The notes beneath the pieces are model-generated. The model was not told the origin of the DNA. It made no database searches and saw only the letters and a list, made by a program, of their open reading frames with translations. From assembly GCA_028571685.1 (NCBI GenBank), contig CM053156.1, positions 85,811,049 to 85,875,048 of the forward strand: 64,000 nucleotides of DNA, read 5' to 3'. Below are positions 44,660-55,862 of the stretch, in pieces. The DNA comes from Heterohyrax brucei. Its lineage: Eukaryota > Chordata > Mammalia > Hyracoidea > Procaviidae. Each line of letters opens with the position of its first letter. The stretch's first letter is position 1. The position numbers and the translations under genes were made by a program.

Positions 44660-44820
44660 ACCCTGGTGACACAGTGCTTGAAAGTTTGAAAGTTAATGAA
44701 AAGGTCAGCAGTTCAAACCCAACAGCCATTCTTTAGAGTTGCTATGGGGCACTTCTACTCTGTCCTACAGGGTTGCTGTGAGTCGGAATTGATGGCAATG
44801 GGTTTATTTTTGGTTTGGTA
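44660..44820 (+). repeat. AfroSINE
   Basis: gaccctggtgacacagtgct with an internal small duplication of gaaagttt; ends gttgctgtgagtcggaattg. Confidence 0.85.
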
Positions 44821-45321
44821 GCTATAGTAACAGTGTGAGGAGGAAAAAGAAAACTTTAGACATTGTTGAGCACCTCCACCCTTTCTGAAATGTTTGCAAA
44901 GCAGTGCATCTTGTATCTGTGACTTGGCTGAGCAAACCAGTGAATTCTGGTTTTTTGCCAGCATATTCTCACATCACCACAAGGTCTGGAAAGAGGAAAG
45001 AGTTCACGGGAAAAGGGAGGCCTGGGAATACTGAAATCCATGAGGCTGCTCGCTCCCTGACTGACCCCTGCCTCTCCCTGCCACTAAATGCCAAGAAGAC
45101 CTCATTCTAAGCAGGAGAAACCCCAGCACCTCAGTCTGGCACACAGAGTCGCTCATGGCTCAGCCTCACTTTTGCCAGGGACGGCCTTACTGTGTGAGGA
45201 CGCGGTTTGTCATGTCACCTGGCTGCCTCTCTCACTGAATTGAGCTTCTAACGGGTGAATTATGTCTTGTTTCTTATTTTACTGACTAACTCTGTTGTGG
45301 AGCTGTATCACGCATGGTACC

Positions 45322-45378
45322 AAAATACATACACACACATATACACCTAAATACATGTACACATATATGTACATATAG
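45322..45378. repeat. Alternating AC/AT tract
   Basis: acatacacacacatatacac and further alternating purine-pyrimidine steps, in intron 6. Confidence 0.75.
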
Positions 45379-45515
45379 CTGTTGACTGAATTCCAACTCA
45401 GTGACCCTAGGGGGCAGAAGTGCCCTGTGCGGTGTCCAAGGAGTTTCTGGTAGACTCGAATTGCTGACTTTTTGGTTAGCAGCCGAACTCTTAACTCCCT
45501 GTGCCACCAGGGCTC
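45375..45515 (-). repeat. AfroSINE
   Basis: gttgactgaattccaactca to ctgtgccaccagggctcct. Confidence 0.85.
45404..45417 (+). promoter_or_regulatory. CTCF-like motif created within an antisense AfroSINE
   Basis: ACCCTAGGGGGCAG matches 12 of 14 core positions and arises from a different SINE segment, usually accctataggacag. Confidence 0.35.
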
Positions 45516-45789
45516 CTGGGCTTTGCCTCTGAGGTGTGACAACCACAAGGGTCCAGGCTTTGCCAAAGTCACCCCTTCAAGCACACAGCTAGTGCGCCGT
45601 GGGCTCATGGTGACTGCTGAGGAAAGACTGGCTGCCTATCCCTGCAGAGCACGTGACAGAAAGAGTCAGGACCTCCAACCTGGCTGCCGCTTGGCACCCC
45701 CGGGCTCGTGACCTAGACTGCCCATTCGAGGTCTCTGAACCGCAGTTTCCCATTCTGCAAAAACAGGCCCAGTACTCGGCCAGAGAAGA

Positions 45790-46180
45790 CGAGAAACAAT
45801 GAAACCAACAACTCAGAGCAGAAGGGAGGCTACAGGACCAACAGGGTGCACAAACCATTTCATCTACCTAGAGACCAGAAGGACCAGACGCAGCCCAACC
45901 GCCACTAACGACTATTCCAACCAAGGTCAAAATCAGGCAGGTCTTGACAGAACAGGAGGAAGACATGGGACACAACCTGGAAGTCCTGAAAGTCAAAACC
46001 CAAACCAGACCGACTGGGCTGGTGGAGACTGGAGGACTCCCCAGGACAGCCCCCCGAGATCCAATTCAGACCTTGAGCCCTAACTAACCCCCTCAGGTGA
46101 CCTTTCAGCTAAACATCAGATTGGCTCAAAAGTTCGGAATGCTGTCCCTAAGTCTCATCCTGCTTTTAAAAAGCCATCTA
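45790..46180 (+). mobile_element. L1 3' UTR repeat, sense, intron 6
   Basis: tggtggagactggaggactc, ccctcaggtgacctttcagc and aaacatcagattggctcaaa are the sense forms of blocks seen reversed at 54740 and 47930. Confidence 0.5.
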
Positions 46181-46531
46181 CATGGGACCAAATGGTCAAC
46201 AATCAAAACACAGAGAGGGAGGCAGGGAGACCAGGTCAAAGAAAATGGAACCACCAGAAGAGAAGTGATGAGAGTCTCGCCCAGCGCGCGTGGAGGACGC
46301 AAACCGAGTTCCTCAACAGCTTGTGCAGAAACCGTCAGGCAGGACCATCAGCTGCTGTAGAACCCCTCAGTGAAAACACAACAAAATAGGATTTAAAAAG
46401 TCGGGTCCAGCGTGGCATAAAATCAAATCCACAGCAGAGCCTCAGCAGCTGGGGAGTCTGTGCGGGCTGGTGACAGCCATCCTGTCCTCAGGCCCCGTCC
46501 CACAGTGACAGCGTGCACTGGCACGGTGCTG

Positions 46532-46545
46532 CCACCAGGTGGCAC
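46532..46545 (+). promoter_or_regulatory. CTCF/BORIS-type core motif in intron 6
   Basis: CCACCAGGTGGCAC fits the 14-position CTCF core consensus CCASYAGRKGGCRS at every position. It lies 570 bp downstream of exon 6 in the transcript direction, within the gene for a protein that binds this motif. Occupancy is unknown. Confidence 0.55.
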
Positions 46546-46714
46546 CACAGGACTTCTGGAACACACCAACCCGTGCCGGGGAGCCTGTCCTAAAGCCCAA
46601 CCACAGCCCTGGGACAAGTCCAGTGCCCTGCAGGTTTGCAGGTCAAGAAGGCAATCAAAGAAGGGCCACTGCCAGGCCACGGCACAGGGTCCCTGGGGGA
46701 CACAGAAGGCTAAG

Positions 46715-46890
46715 CATCCAACTACTAGCTGAAAGGATGGTGTTTCAAACCCCCCAGGGTCCTGGGAAGACAGATCTGGTGACCTACAGCTGAAAGGTCA
46801 CAGCTTGAAAACCAGCTGGATCGGTTCCCCTCTGCACACACCGGGTTGCCTGGGGTTGGACCCAACTCGACACCGACTGGTCTGGGGTTT
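46715..46890 (+). repeat. AfroSINE, diverged, near exon 6
   Basis: ctagctgaaaggatggtgtt and gacccaactcgacaccgact. Confidence 0.65.
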
Positions 46891-46914
46891 GGGGTATACA
46901 TGGCACGGAGTCCC

Positions 46915-47125
46915 TGGGGGAAGCCAGCGGTCGATGCGCTGGGCAGCCAACCCGAAGGCCGGCGGTCGGGCTCCACCCAGAGCATCTGGGGTGAAGGCCT
47001 GCAGGCCCCCTCCACAGAGGTCGGCCTCCGAGGCCCCACGGGCAGAGCCCCACCGGCCCGGTGGGCCGCCGGGAGCCAGGGCCGGCCCACAGCCACGCCG
47101 AGCTCGCGCACTCACGCAGGTCACT
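46915..47125. other. CpG-dense stretch beside exon 6
   Basis: About 20 CpG dinucleotides in 210 GC-rich bases, reaching the exon 6 donor. Too short for a classical CpG island but far above the local background. Confidence 0.5.
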
Positions 47126-47265
47126 CTTCCGAGCAATGACGGTGCTGCAGTGTGGACACGGGTACTTGGGGACGCTCTCGCTGTGCTTCTGCAGGATGTG
47201 TGTCTTCATGGTGCCGCTCTGTGTGAACCGCGTGTGGCAGACGTGGCACTCGTAGGGCTTCTCAC
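47116..47265 (-). CDS. CTCFL: CTCFL coding exon 6, zinc finger 6 and most of finger 7
   Basis: This 150-bp exon has acceptor cctgtctcag and donor gtgagtgc. It encodes residues 358-406. Finger 6 is [22 protein letters not shown] with KH following; finger 7 starts [14 protein letters not shown] and is completed by exon 7. The CHTRF wording matches BORIS, whereas CTCF has CHARF. A CpG-dense stretch lies directly downstream in intron 6. Confidence 0.96.
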
Positions 47266-47479
47266 CTGAGACAGGGCGCCACAGGTGACCATCGACAAGG
47301 GGCCGGCCCTTTCTGTCCCCAGGGCTTTCTCCCGCCCCCTCGCTGTACATTCAAACCCCAGTCAGCGCCAGGCTCCAGGTCAAGCACAGGTGCCACCGTG
47401 CCAGGCACACCGTGTCCACCACAGCCCCGGTGCACGACCGTCCTGACGTCTGCAGGGTGCCGACTGGTCAGCACACGGT

Positions 47480-47615
47480 TCCAGCTCAGATCCGTGGGTC
47501 GTACACCCGGTGCTGCTTGGCAGAGCCAACTCCTGGGGGCCCTACGGACAGGGCAGAACCGCTTCACAGGGTTTGCACTGCTGTGCAACCTTACGGGAGC
47601 AGTCTGCCGCATTTT
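47480..47615 (-). repeat. AfroSINE, diverged
   Basis: ctacggacagggcagaaccg and cttacgggagcagtctgccg. Confidence 0.5.
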
Positions 47616-47664
47616 TACGTATAAATATATCTGTGAATACTCAGTATTACCCTTTTGGTGGAAA

Positions 47665-48235
<571 letters not shown>

Positions 48236-48267
48236 CTAGGGGACAGTGGACAGAGAGCGATGTTGAG

Positions 48268-48712
48268 GCCAAGCCGCAGCCACCGAGTCCATTCTCAATC
48301 CTAGCTGCCATACAGGCCGGGGAACCGCCCACAGGGTTTCCAAGGAGCAGCTGGTGTTTTCCAATGGCCTGCCTTTTGGTTAGCAGGCAAACGCGTCACC
48401 ACTGGGCCCAAGAGTGATCCCAAATCTAGACTAAACCCATTGCCGTCAAGTTGATTCCAACTCACAGTGACCCTATAGGACAGAAGAGAACTGTCCTACA
48501 CAGTTTCCAAGGAACGCCTGGTGGATTCAAACTGCTGACCTTTTGCTTAGCAGCCATAGCGCTTAACTACACCACCAGGGTTTCCGCTAAGTGTGATAAA
48601 ACCCGACCCAACCCACTGCTGTCAATACAGACTCAGTGACCCTATAGGACAAAGGAGAACTGCCCCATAGCTGGTGGCCGTATGGTCAGCGGCCCTAACC
48701 CGTAACCACGGT
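48268..48712 (-). repeat. Three consecutive antisense AfroSINEs, intron 4
   Basis: 48268-48415, 48428-48588 (best preserved, ccgtcaagttgattccaact) and 48598-48712, starting 33 bp upstream of exon 5's acceptor. Confidence 0.8.
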
Positions 48713-48767
48713 TTCCGCCGACCGTCACTGGGCCTTCTGAGAAAGTCATCAGCGCTACAAACACTAT

Positions 48768-48925
48768 CTGGAACCTCGGGGGGCACAGTGGTTACGGAAC
48801 AGGTCTGCTACCTGAAGGGGCAGCAGTCTGGATCTACCGGGCTTGCCCTGGGACTTCTATGGGGCAGCCCTTCTCTGTCCTGCAAGGCCACCTAGGAACC
48901 GGAACTGACTCCCCGGCAGTGAGTT
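48768..48925 (+). repeat. AfroSINE
   Basis: ggaacctcggggggcacagt and ggaactgactccccggcagt. Confidence 0.75.
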
Positions 48926-49183
48926 TATAGAACACTTCCAATGAAGCCAATCTGAGCACATTTGATCAGAGCGTACCTCACAGTGAACAACACAACAGTC
49001 GTTTCATTTAACGTGGAGAGCATCTTTTCTGGTTTGTTTACTCAATGTGTCTAAGTGCCTTTGGGGGTTAATGGACAGTAGCTTCAAGAGGTGTTCCCCA
49101 AACTTCACTTCACCAGGGAAAACTGACACCCAGCTGCCCAATGCCAGGCCCAACGTCAGTATTCTTTCTCAGGCAGCATACGC

Positions 49184-49272
49184 ATACTCAGTGACGGCAG
49201 AGTGCACACATCTACAGGCACACGGCCAGGACGTTATCTCTCAGATAGTGTGCACTCAGTGACGGCAGAGTA
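49184..49272 (+). repeat. Short direct repeat pair
   Basis: actcagtgacggcagagt occurs at about 49187 and again at about 49254, about 67 bp apart, in intron 4. Confidence 0.6.
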
Positions 49273-49334
49273 TGCATGGTGTCCCACAGGCACGGGGCCT
49301 GTTCCCTTTTGCATAAGCAGAGGACCTTTAGCTC

Positions 49335-49722
49335 TCTGTTGTGTGTCATCAAGTTGATGCAGACACCATGTGACACAGCAGAGCTGCCCCACTGAGTCCC
49401 CAGGCTGAGATCTTGGTGGGAACAGATGGGCAGGTCCTTTGCTCTGTATAGCTGCCAGGCAGGTTCCAACTGTCAGTCTTCTGGTTAGCAGCAGAGTGCT
49501 GAACTGTTGTACCACCATCTGTCGCCATCAAGTCCACTCCAGCCCAGAGCAACCCTATAGACAGGGCAGAGCTTCCCCACTGGGCTCCCGAGGCGGCAGT
49601 CTTTACGGCAGCAGGTAGCCACGCCTTTCTCCCATGGAGTGGCCAGCTGGGGGGTTCAAACCTCGGCCCTCTGGGTCGGCCGTCGGGTGCTCAGGCACCG
49701 TGCTGCCAACGCTCTTTAGTGG
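49335..49722 (-). repeat. Two tandem antisense long-form AfroSINEs
   Basis: 49335-49520 (gtcatcaagttgatgcagac) and 49520-49722 (gcggcagtctttacggcagc). Confidence 0.75.
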
Positions 49723-49854
49723 ACGAAGCACCCATGTAAAACCTTCACAGTTCCCAGTCCTGCAAGCCCCCCCTCACGGACCCTCTCCAGTAGCACACAG
49801 GCTGAGGTGGCCTGTCTTGCCAATAGGTACAGTCACTGTGTGTGTGTTTTTAGA

Positions 49855-49985
49855 GCTGCCGTGGCACCCATGCCAACTCACAGTGACCCATGGGTGTCGG
49901 GGGAGAGCCGCACCATGGGGCTTTCGAGGAGGGTGTTTAGGAAGGAGACGCCAGGCCTGTCTTCTCAGGCGGGGCTCGGAGATGG
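49855..49985 (-). repeat. AfroSINE, partial
   Basis: catgccaactcacagtgacc and gacgccaggcctgtcttctc. Confidence 0.65.
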
Positions 49986-50329
49986 CAGGACACAGCACGA
50001 AGGCCACTCGGGGCTAGATTCTGAGATGGCTTTGGGTTTGGAATCTTTGAGTTCGCAAAATAAAGTTTCAACCTTTAACTCAGATGAGAAAGAGTTTTTA
50101 AAAATAGTAATAGCAGAAAAAAGTTTCCTGGAACAAAGTTCTGATGGCGGTGCAATTTCCCCATTTGTGAAACACGGTTGCATCAGTAGTGTCCCCTTTA
50201 ACTTAGTTCTGAGCCTGGGGACTGCTGATCTTAGTGGGCTGCCTACACACCAGGGGCGTCCCAGCGGCTAGAAACAGAAAAGCAAACAGTAGGTGCTGCT
50301 GTCAGTTCTTCACAGGACTGCTGAATTCT

Positions 50330-50690
50330 TACTGTGGTTGTCAAGTCAAGCCCAGCTCTATAGGACAGCGTATTTCCTAGGGTTTCCAGAGATTTCCTAG
50401 GCTGTGATCTTGGCGGGTTAGGGCACAGTAGTTAAGAATGCAGCCGCTAATCAAAATGTCAGCAGTTCAAACCCACCAGCTACTCCCTGGAATCTCTACG
50501 GGGCAGTGCTGCTCGGCCCTGCAGGGTCGCTGTGAGCTGGCACTGACTTAGCGGCAGTGGTTCTCTTTTATAGATCTCCATGGGAGGAGATCACCAGGTC
50601 TTTTGTCCCGCAGAGTGGCTGGTGGGTTCAAACTGCTGACCTTTCAGTTGGCAGCCGAGTGCTTCACTACTGCACCACCAGGCCCCCTGC
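50330..50690 (-). repeat. Antisense AfroSINE interrupted by a sense AfroSINE
   Basis: Outer copy 50330-50420 and 50578-50690; inner sense copy 50425-50578 (cagttcaaacccaccagcta; gtcgctgtgagctggcactg). The nesting orders two insertion events. Confidence 0.75.
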
Positions 50691-51151
50691 TAAACCTCTC
50701 TGTGGCACAAATAAAACAGTCTAGTTAAGTCCAATGACACGTAACTGAACTGTGAGAAGGGGAGTCTCTTGGTCGTTAAAAAGTGCAAAATGGCTATGCT
50801 TAGCTTTTCAAGCAGGTCACTTTCTATCGGACCAATGAGAGGTGAGCTACGAACACGTGGCTGAAGCTTGGGGCTCCGGCACGTCCAGTCTAACTCTGCG
50901 GGAGGCAGGTCTGCATAACACACGACATGCAGGATTGGCCCCTGAGTATGAGTCATTTTTATCTGTCCCTTGTATACCTTTATGTACTGGAAATCAGTTT
51001 CCTACTTTAAATTTAGGGACACGACTGGATATTGTTTCCTGTATTGATTTTATACGAATGTTACCTTAACTAAAAATGACTTTAGAACCAATTCAGGTGT
51101 GGTTTAACTTGCAGAGACTTTTCTGTGGCTCTTCCCTCGGACAGTAGGAGG

Positions 51152-51318
51152 CTCCACGGAAAGGTAAACACATGCCTCCGCACTGGCCACAGAAAGGCAG
51201 GCACTCATGTCCACGATGGTCACGGCAAGGCAGGGACTCCCCTCCCCACCCCGGCCTCAGAAAGGCGGGCACTCACGTCCACGCTGGCTACAGCAAGGTG
51301 AGCACTTACTTCCACACT
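51152..51318 (-). repeat. 33-bp minisatellite overlapping the exon 4 splice donor
   Basis: Read on the minus strand, a unit of about 33 bp recurs five times. It starts with the last nine bases of exon 4 (51286-51318) and continues at 51253-51285, at 51218-51252 (degenerate, 35 bp), at 51185-51217 and at 51152-51184 (decayed). Units one and two match at 25 of 33 positions; two and the 51185 unit at 29 of 33. Each good unit carries GTGGA followed by a donor-like GTAAGT, GTGAGT or ATGAGT. Confidence 0.8.
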
Positions 51319-51443
51319 CGCGTACTTGCACAGGGAACACTTGAAGGGCTTCTCATGAGTGTGTTTGTAACGCCTGTGCCGGATGAGTTCTCCGCTGGTC
51401 ACAAAGGCCATGTCACAGTCCCCACACTTATAGGGCCTGGTTC
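51310..51443 (-). CDS. CTCFL: CTCFL coding exon 4, zinc finger 3 and first half of finger 4
   Basis: This 134-bp exon has a polypyrimidine/tttttttag acceptor and a gtaagtgc donor. It encodes residues 273-316. Finger 3 is CGDCDMAF...RHRRYKH; finger 4 starts [12 protein letters not shown] and is interrupted by the intron before its two histidines. This splits the finger exactly where human CTCFL is split. The last nine exonic bases belong to a 33-bp tandem repeat that continues into intron 4, so donor-like sequences recur downstream (see the repeat at 51152-51318). The primary donor at 51309 is the best match and gives the family-typical SVE-ASKLKRH junction. Confidence 0.95.
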
Positions 51444-51537
51444 CTAAAAAAACACATATTTCATACTTTTAACACAAAAGTAGCCCCCAAAGGTCCTAGG
51501 AGCTCATAACTTACAAATGAAACTAAGCCTCTTGTAC

Positions 51538-51962
51538 ATGTGGCCATTGAGTAGATTCCAACATACACAGTGACCCGAAAGAACCAAGTGGAACGGCCCC
51601 TTTATGGAAACAGATGGCTGCCTCTCTTCCCCGTGGAGCAGCTGGTGGGTTTAAACTGCCTCTCCTGTGGTTGGCAGTCAAGTGCTTAACCACCACCCGC
51701 CCCGGGCTCCTCTACACTAACCTTGGAAATGCTTTAAAAGTGAAGACAGGTCTCTTTACACTAAAGCATCAGTGACTGCTCACCCCCCCTCACAGCAGCC
51801 CGTGCGGTTCAAAGTGTAACTGCCCTCCATGGGGTCCCACCGGCTGGGGTGCTGGACGCAGACCGCCGGGCCTGTCTTCTGAGGTCCCTCTGGGCGGACT
51901 CGACCCGTCAACTTCTGGTTAGCAGCTGAGCACGTTAACTGTTTGCACTACCCTGGGATTCC
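51538..51962 (-). repeat. Two antisense long-form AfroSINEs, intron 3
   Basis: 51538-51715 (ggccattgagtagattccaa) and 51780-51962 (worn; tcaacttctggttagcagct). They fill much of the short intron between exons 4 and 3. Confidence 0.75.
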
Positions 51963-52127
51963 AAACCACACGGGCCATAGATACAGGGCTGTGACATTCG
52001 GTCTTTTTAAGTAAAATTCAAGAAAGAAGTCAAAATGGAAGTTTGAAATGACATCGTCTTTCAACAGAAAACTAGGCAGGTGTGTGTCCTTCCAAGAGCC
52101 GTGACCTGTGTCCTCGGGGCGCCTCAC

Positions 52128-52298
52128 CTGTGTGGGTGTTGACATGGTTGCGCAGCAGGGTGACAGTCCGGAAGGCTTTTGTGCACAGGTGGCACAGATG
52201 GCGCTTTTCACTGGTGTGAATTTTCACGTGACGCTTAAAGCTCGAAGATCGACAGGAGGTGAATGTGCATGTGTCACAGCAGAAGGTTTGTCTCACTC
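52128..52298 (-). CDS. CTCFL: CTCFL coding exon 3, zinc fingers 1 and 2
   Basis: This 171-bp exon has acceptor ttcccacag and donor gtgaggcg. It encodes residues 216-271 plus split glycines at both ends. Finger 1 is CDTC with a later RHVKIH. Finger 2 is CHLC with a later RNHVNTH; its [16 protein letters not shown] block is strongly conserved in the CTCF/CTCFL family. The linker TSEKR replaces the usual TGEKP type. Human BORIS has TSEKP here, so the Arg is a lineage change. Intron 2 upstream is the second largest intron in the window (10.7 kb). Confidence 0.96.
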
Positions 52299-52429
52299 CT
52301 GTGGGAATAAGACGCAGAGCATGAGTCCTTGTCCGAGTCTGTCTCTGCGAGAGGTAAGTTCAGATCCCACTTAAACCCATTTCAGTGCCTCAGCACATTC
52401 TTGTCACCTAACGTGGTGGCTCAGCCGTA

Positions 52430-52637
52430 AGATAAAAACCCCAAATCCATGCCGCAAGTCGATTCTGACTCAGTGACCCTTCAGGACAAGGGACCGCCCA
52501 GAGAGGGTGCCCAAGGCTGTCATCTTTGCAGGGACAGACTGCCAGGTCTTCCTCCTGTGGGGGTGCTGGTGGGTTCAAACCGCTCATCTGTCCGTGAGCG
52601 GGTGAGCGCTTAACCCACTGCGCCACCAGGCCCCTTC
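52430..52637 (-). repeat. AfroSINE, long form
   Basis: gcaagtcgattctgactcag to actgcgccaccaggcccctt, 130 bp upstream of exon 3's acceptor. Confidence 0.85.
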
Positions 52638-52699
52638 AGCAATGCACTACTCACACGTACAAGCTATCGAAGTGTTTCAGAACAAAACGTTCTTGGATG

Positions 52700-53125
52700 G
52701 ATGAGTCGTGTCCCTCCAAAGTAAATATGTTACTAACCCTAACTGCCGCAGTGGCCACAACCACATCCCGGACCAGGGGTGTCTTTGTGGTGTCACTGAG
52801 GCACTGCTAGCACAGAAGTGTCTTCGCTCAACCCCTTCAGATACAGAAGAGCAGGGGACGCACCCAGCAGCCAGCCACCCTCGATGGCGGGAGACAGACG
52901 CCAAGCCAGAGGAGATCTCCAAGGAGCCAAGGAAGAGAAGCCGGAACAAGTCAAGGGCTCTCCCCCAGAGTCCACTGAGAGACAGCGCGCCTTCTGCTAG
53001 AGTCAGCGCCCTGAGTTCGGACTTCCAGCTTCCTAAACTCTGAGAAAATAAACTCCTGTTTGTTGAAGCCCCCACCCCCACCCCCGGTGGCATTTCTGTT
53101 ACAGCAGCACTAGATGGCTACAATA
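52700..53125 (+). repeat. MaLR-like LTR 3' part, sense, intron 2
   Basis: gagaaaataaactcctgttt followed by ggtggcatttctgttacagc marks the 3' end. Confidence 0.55.
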
Positions 53126-53344
53126 ACTACTCGGGGGACAGACAGCAAGGAAGGCACTTTTAATCAACTTCTGTCTCTGGTGGCCTGGTGGATGATATCC
53201 CCTGATCAGCCTTCCTGCTAAAGAGACCTACAGATGCCGGGGTAGGGTGGGCAATGTTCTCATGCTTTAAAACGCCCTGCGTGTGGCAGGGGACGCAAGA
53301 TGAAGCTGACTACTTGCCTCTACCAGACAGTTCAAGAAGACCCA

Positions 53345-53480
53345 ATCCAGAAAACCTTCAATTAGATTCTGATTTGTGGTGACCCCACGTGTTAACAGAT
53401 CTGCTTCATAGCGTTTTCTGGGCTGCAATCTTTACAGAAAGATCACCAGGTCTTTCTCCCATGGCACCGTGGGGTGGGCA
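53345..53480 (-). repeat. AfroSINE, partial
   Basis: caattagattctgatttgtg and gctgcaatctttacagaaag. Confidence 0.65.
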
Positions 53481-54518
53481 TGAACTGCCAACTCCGAGCT
53501 GAGTCGACTGCAAATTGTCTCCTGAAGAGATGTACTCTCAGGATAGGAGTACAGTAAAGGCGACCCACCTTTGTCCCCACGGCCACCATCCCAGCCAAGG
53601 GACTGTAGGAAAAAGGGTGCAGAATAGCTCTGTCTAAAACGAGTAGCCACCGTTTGTTTGCATGTGGCTAAATTGAGGTTTTAAGTAATAAAAATGAAAT
53701 AAAATAAAAAATTCACTTGCAAGCCACATTTTAACTGATCCACGCTGTAGGGTTGTTATAAGTCGCAATCTACAACACGTACAGCCAGGTGTGGTGAGTG
53801 ACTACAGTACTGGACAGCATCAATGTGGAGTGTTTCCCTCGTCATGGAAAGTTCCAGAGGACAGTGCTGCTCATCTAGAATCTTAGCACTGATAGAGGAA
53901 AAAATCTCTCCAGGAAGCTAGGGGTCTGCAGCCCCTGTTCCTGTTTCAGGAGCCCCCAACAATATCCAAGAGCAGACTGCCTTCAGACAATCTTACAACA
54001 CTGATGTCTGCTGGACGCCAACACAGGGCACCTTCCCAAACCCACTTCCATTCTAGGGATTAAAGAACCACCACAGGCACAGTCCCCCGAAAATGCCAGC
54101 TTGCAGTTAAGACACAGGCTGCCACAAGCAACAGCAGCAGGAAAGACGAACGGAAGAGTCAGGCCGGCAGTGACTTCGGGTTTTGGGACAATAAAATGTG
54201 GCAACAGCACAGCCAGGGACTCCAACAGTCTGTCCCTCCGGGAAAGCCAACTAGTCAAACCTGTCAGAATCAACTTCTGGAAAAGATTAGTCAAGAAAAT
54301 CTGGCCGAATCTGTCTAAAGAGCAGCAAATTTTCCGCATTTTGACTCTCTTGGCCCCAGGCACCCCCTCCTCCAGTTTAAAGGAAGCCTTAAAATACAAG
54401 TTCCCAGTCCTGGGGCAGCATGGCGTGGGCGGGCCTCGCTGGCAAAGAACACAGGCTGGTTTAGAAGTCTTTCCATTCTGATCGGTGTTTTTTTGTGTTT
54501 TTAAGTCTACCTTGTGTA
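53481..54518. other. Intron 2, mostly unique
   Basis: A minus-strand open stretch at 53983-54534 has no recognisable domain or splice context. Confidence 0.45.
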
Positions 54519-55195
54519 TCTTATTTTTTATCATACTTCATTTGAAGGTTTATAAACCTAATTTCTTGTTAAATAGTACACATACTGTTTCATGGTACTG
54601 ATTAACAACTCCAAAACATGTCATCACTTTTCCTTCTGGACTGTGGGTTCCCTATGATCAGCTTCCCTGTTTCCACCAGTCACTATTTCTGGCTGATGTG
54701 GCCCTTTTAGTCTCGTTTTGGCTCTGGACCTGTCTAATCCTTGGCTGAAGGGTGAACCTGGGGAGGGACTCCATTACCGAGCTAACAGCACGTCTGGGGC
54801 CCATACTTGCGGGGTTTCTCCACTCTCTGTCAGGCCAGTAAGTCTGGTCTTTTCTGTGAGTTAGAATTTTGCTCTATATCTTTCTCCAGCTTGGTCCAGG
54901 GCCCTCTGTTGCGACCCCTGTCCAAGCAGTCAGGGGTGGCAGCCGGGCACCACCGAGTTGTGCTGGACTCAGCCTGGTGCAGGCCATGGTAGTTGCGGCC
55001 CATTAGTCCTTTGGACCAATCTTTCCCTTGTCTCTCTGGCCTTCTTCCTCCTCCCTTGCTCCTGAAGAGGTGAGACCAGTGGAGCACCCTAGGTGGCTGC
55101 TCATAGGCTTTTAAGACCTTGGGCGCTCGTCACCACAGTACACAATGTTTTCTGCATAAACTATGTTACGCCAGTTGAGCTGGAGGTGCCCCGAC
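54519..55195 (-). mobile_element. L1 3' UTR repeat, antisense, intron 2
   Basis: Blocks ccttggctgaagggtgaacc, gtccaagcagtcaggggtgg, cataggcttttaagaccttg and ttacgccagttgagctggag follow in the same order as at 20254. Confidence 0.6.
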
Positions 55196-55224
55196 TCAGC
55201 TCCGTGATTTTTAAGGAGCATGAG

Positions 55225-55415
55225 CAGTGCAGGGGTGAAGCACTGGTCTGTTAAGCAGAAAGCCAGCCGCTCACACCTGCCCATTTCTCCCTGGGGACGT
55301 GGAAGCCGGCTTCTTAGAGACACAGAGCTGTGGAAACCTGTGGTGTCTACTCTGTCCTGCAGGGTTGCTGTCAATTAGGAGCAACTCAAAGGCAACGAAT
55401 TTTTTTTTTTTTTTG
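55225..55415 (+). repeat. AfroSINE, diverged, with T-run
   Basis: ctactctgtcctgcagggtt then a 16-T run (55399-55414). Confidence 0.65.
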
Positions 55416-55669
55416 GTTCATTTTTCATCGTCTCTTGCTCTTCTCTTGTGGTTTCATTCTCCTTTGTTTCTTATACTGGACATTTATTTGTACATTCTCG
55501 ATTTTTAAAATTAAAAATAATTGAGATGATATTTGTGTAACATAATATCAGACCAGGTGAATACTAACCAAAAGAGAACTGTTATGTATTCACATCAGAC
55601 AAAATACCCTCTAAAAGAAAGACTTATCAGATAGTACGTGGGTCACTAATAATCACCATGTTGGTGGCA

Positions 55670-55862
55670 GTGGTGGATGCCATCCAGTTGACTTTCAACT
55701 TGTGTTGGCCCATGTGACACAGCAGAAATGCCTCACAGGGCTTCCCAGTGTGTCATCTTTATGGGAGCAGTTCACCAGGTCTCTCTCCCATGGAGAGAGG
55801 GTTCAAACCACTGACCTTCTGGTTGGGGGCCAAGTGCTTATCCATAAATCCCACCAGGATCT
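55670..55862 (-). repeat. AfroSINE, long form
   Basis: gccatccagttgactttcaa to aatcccaccaggatctc. Confidence 0.75.

Noticed and set aside
51277..51309. Treating the 33-base extension as part of exon 4
   Set aside because: It would insert 11 residues between the two halves of finger 4; the 51309 donor gives the family-typical junction, so the extension is only an alternative.
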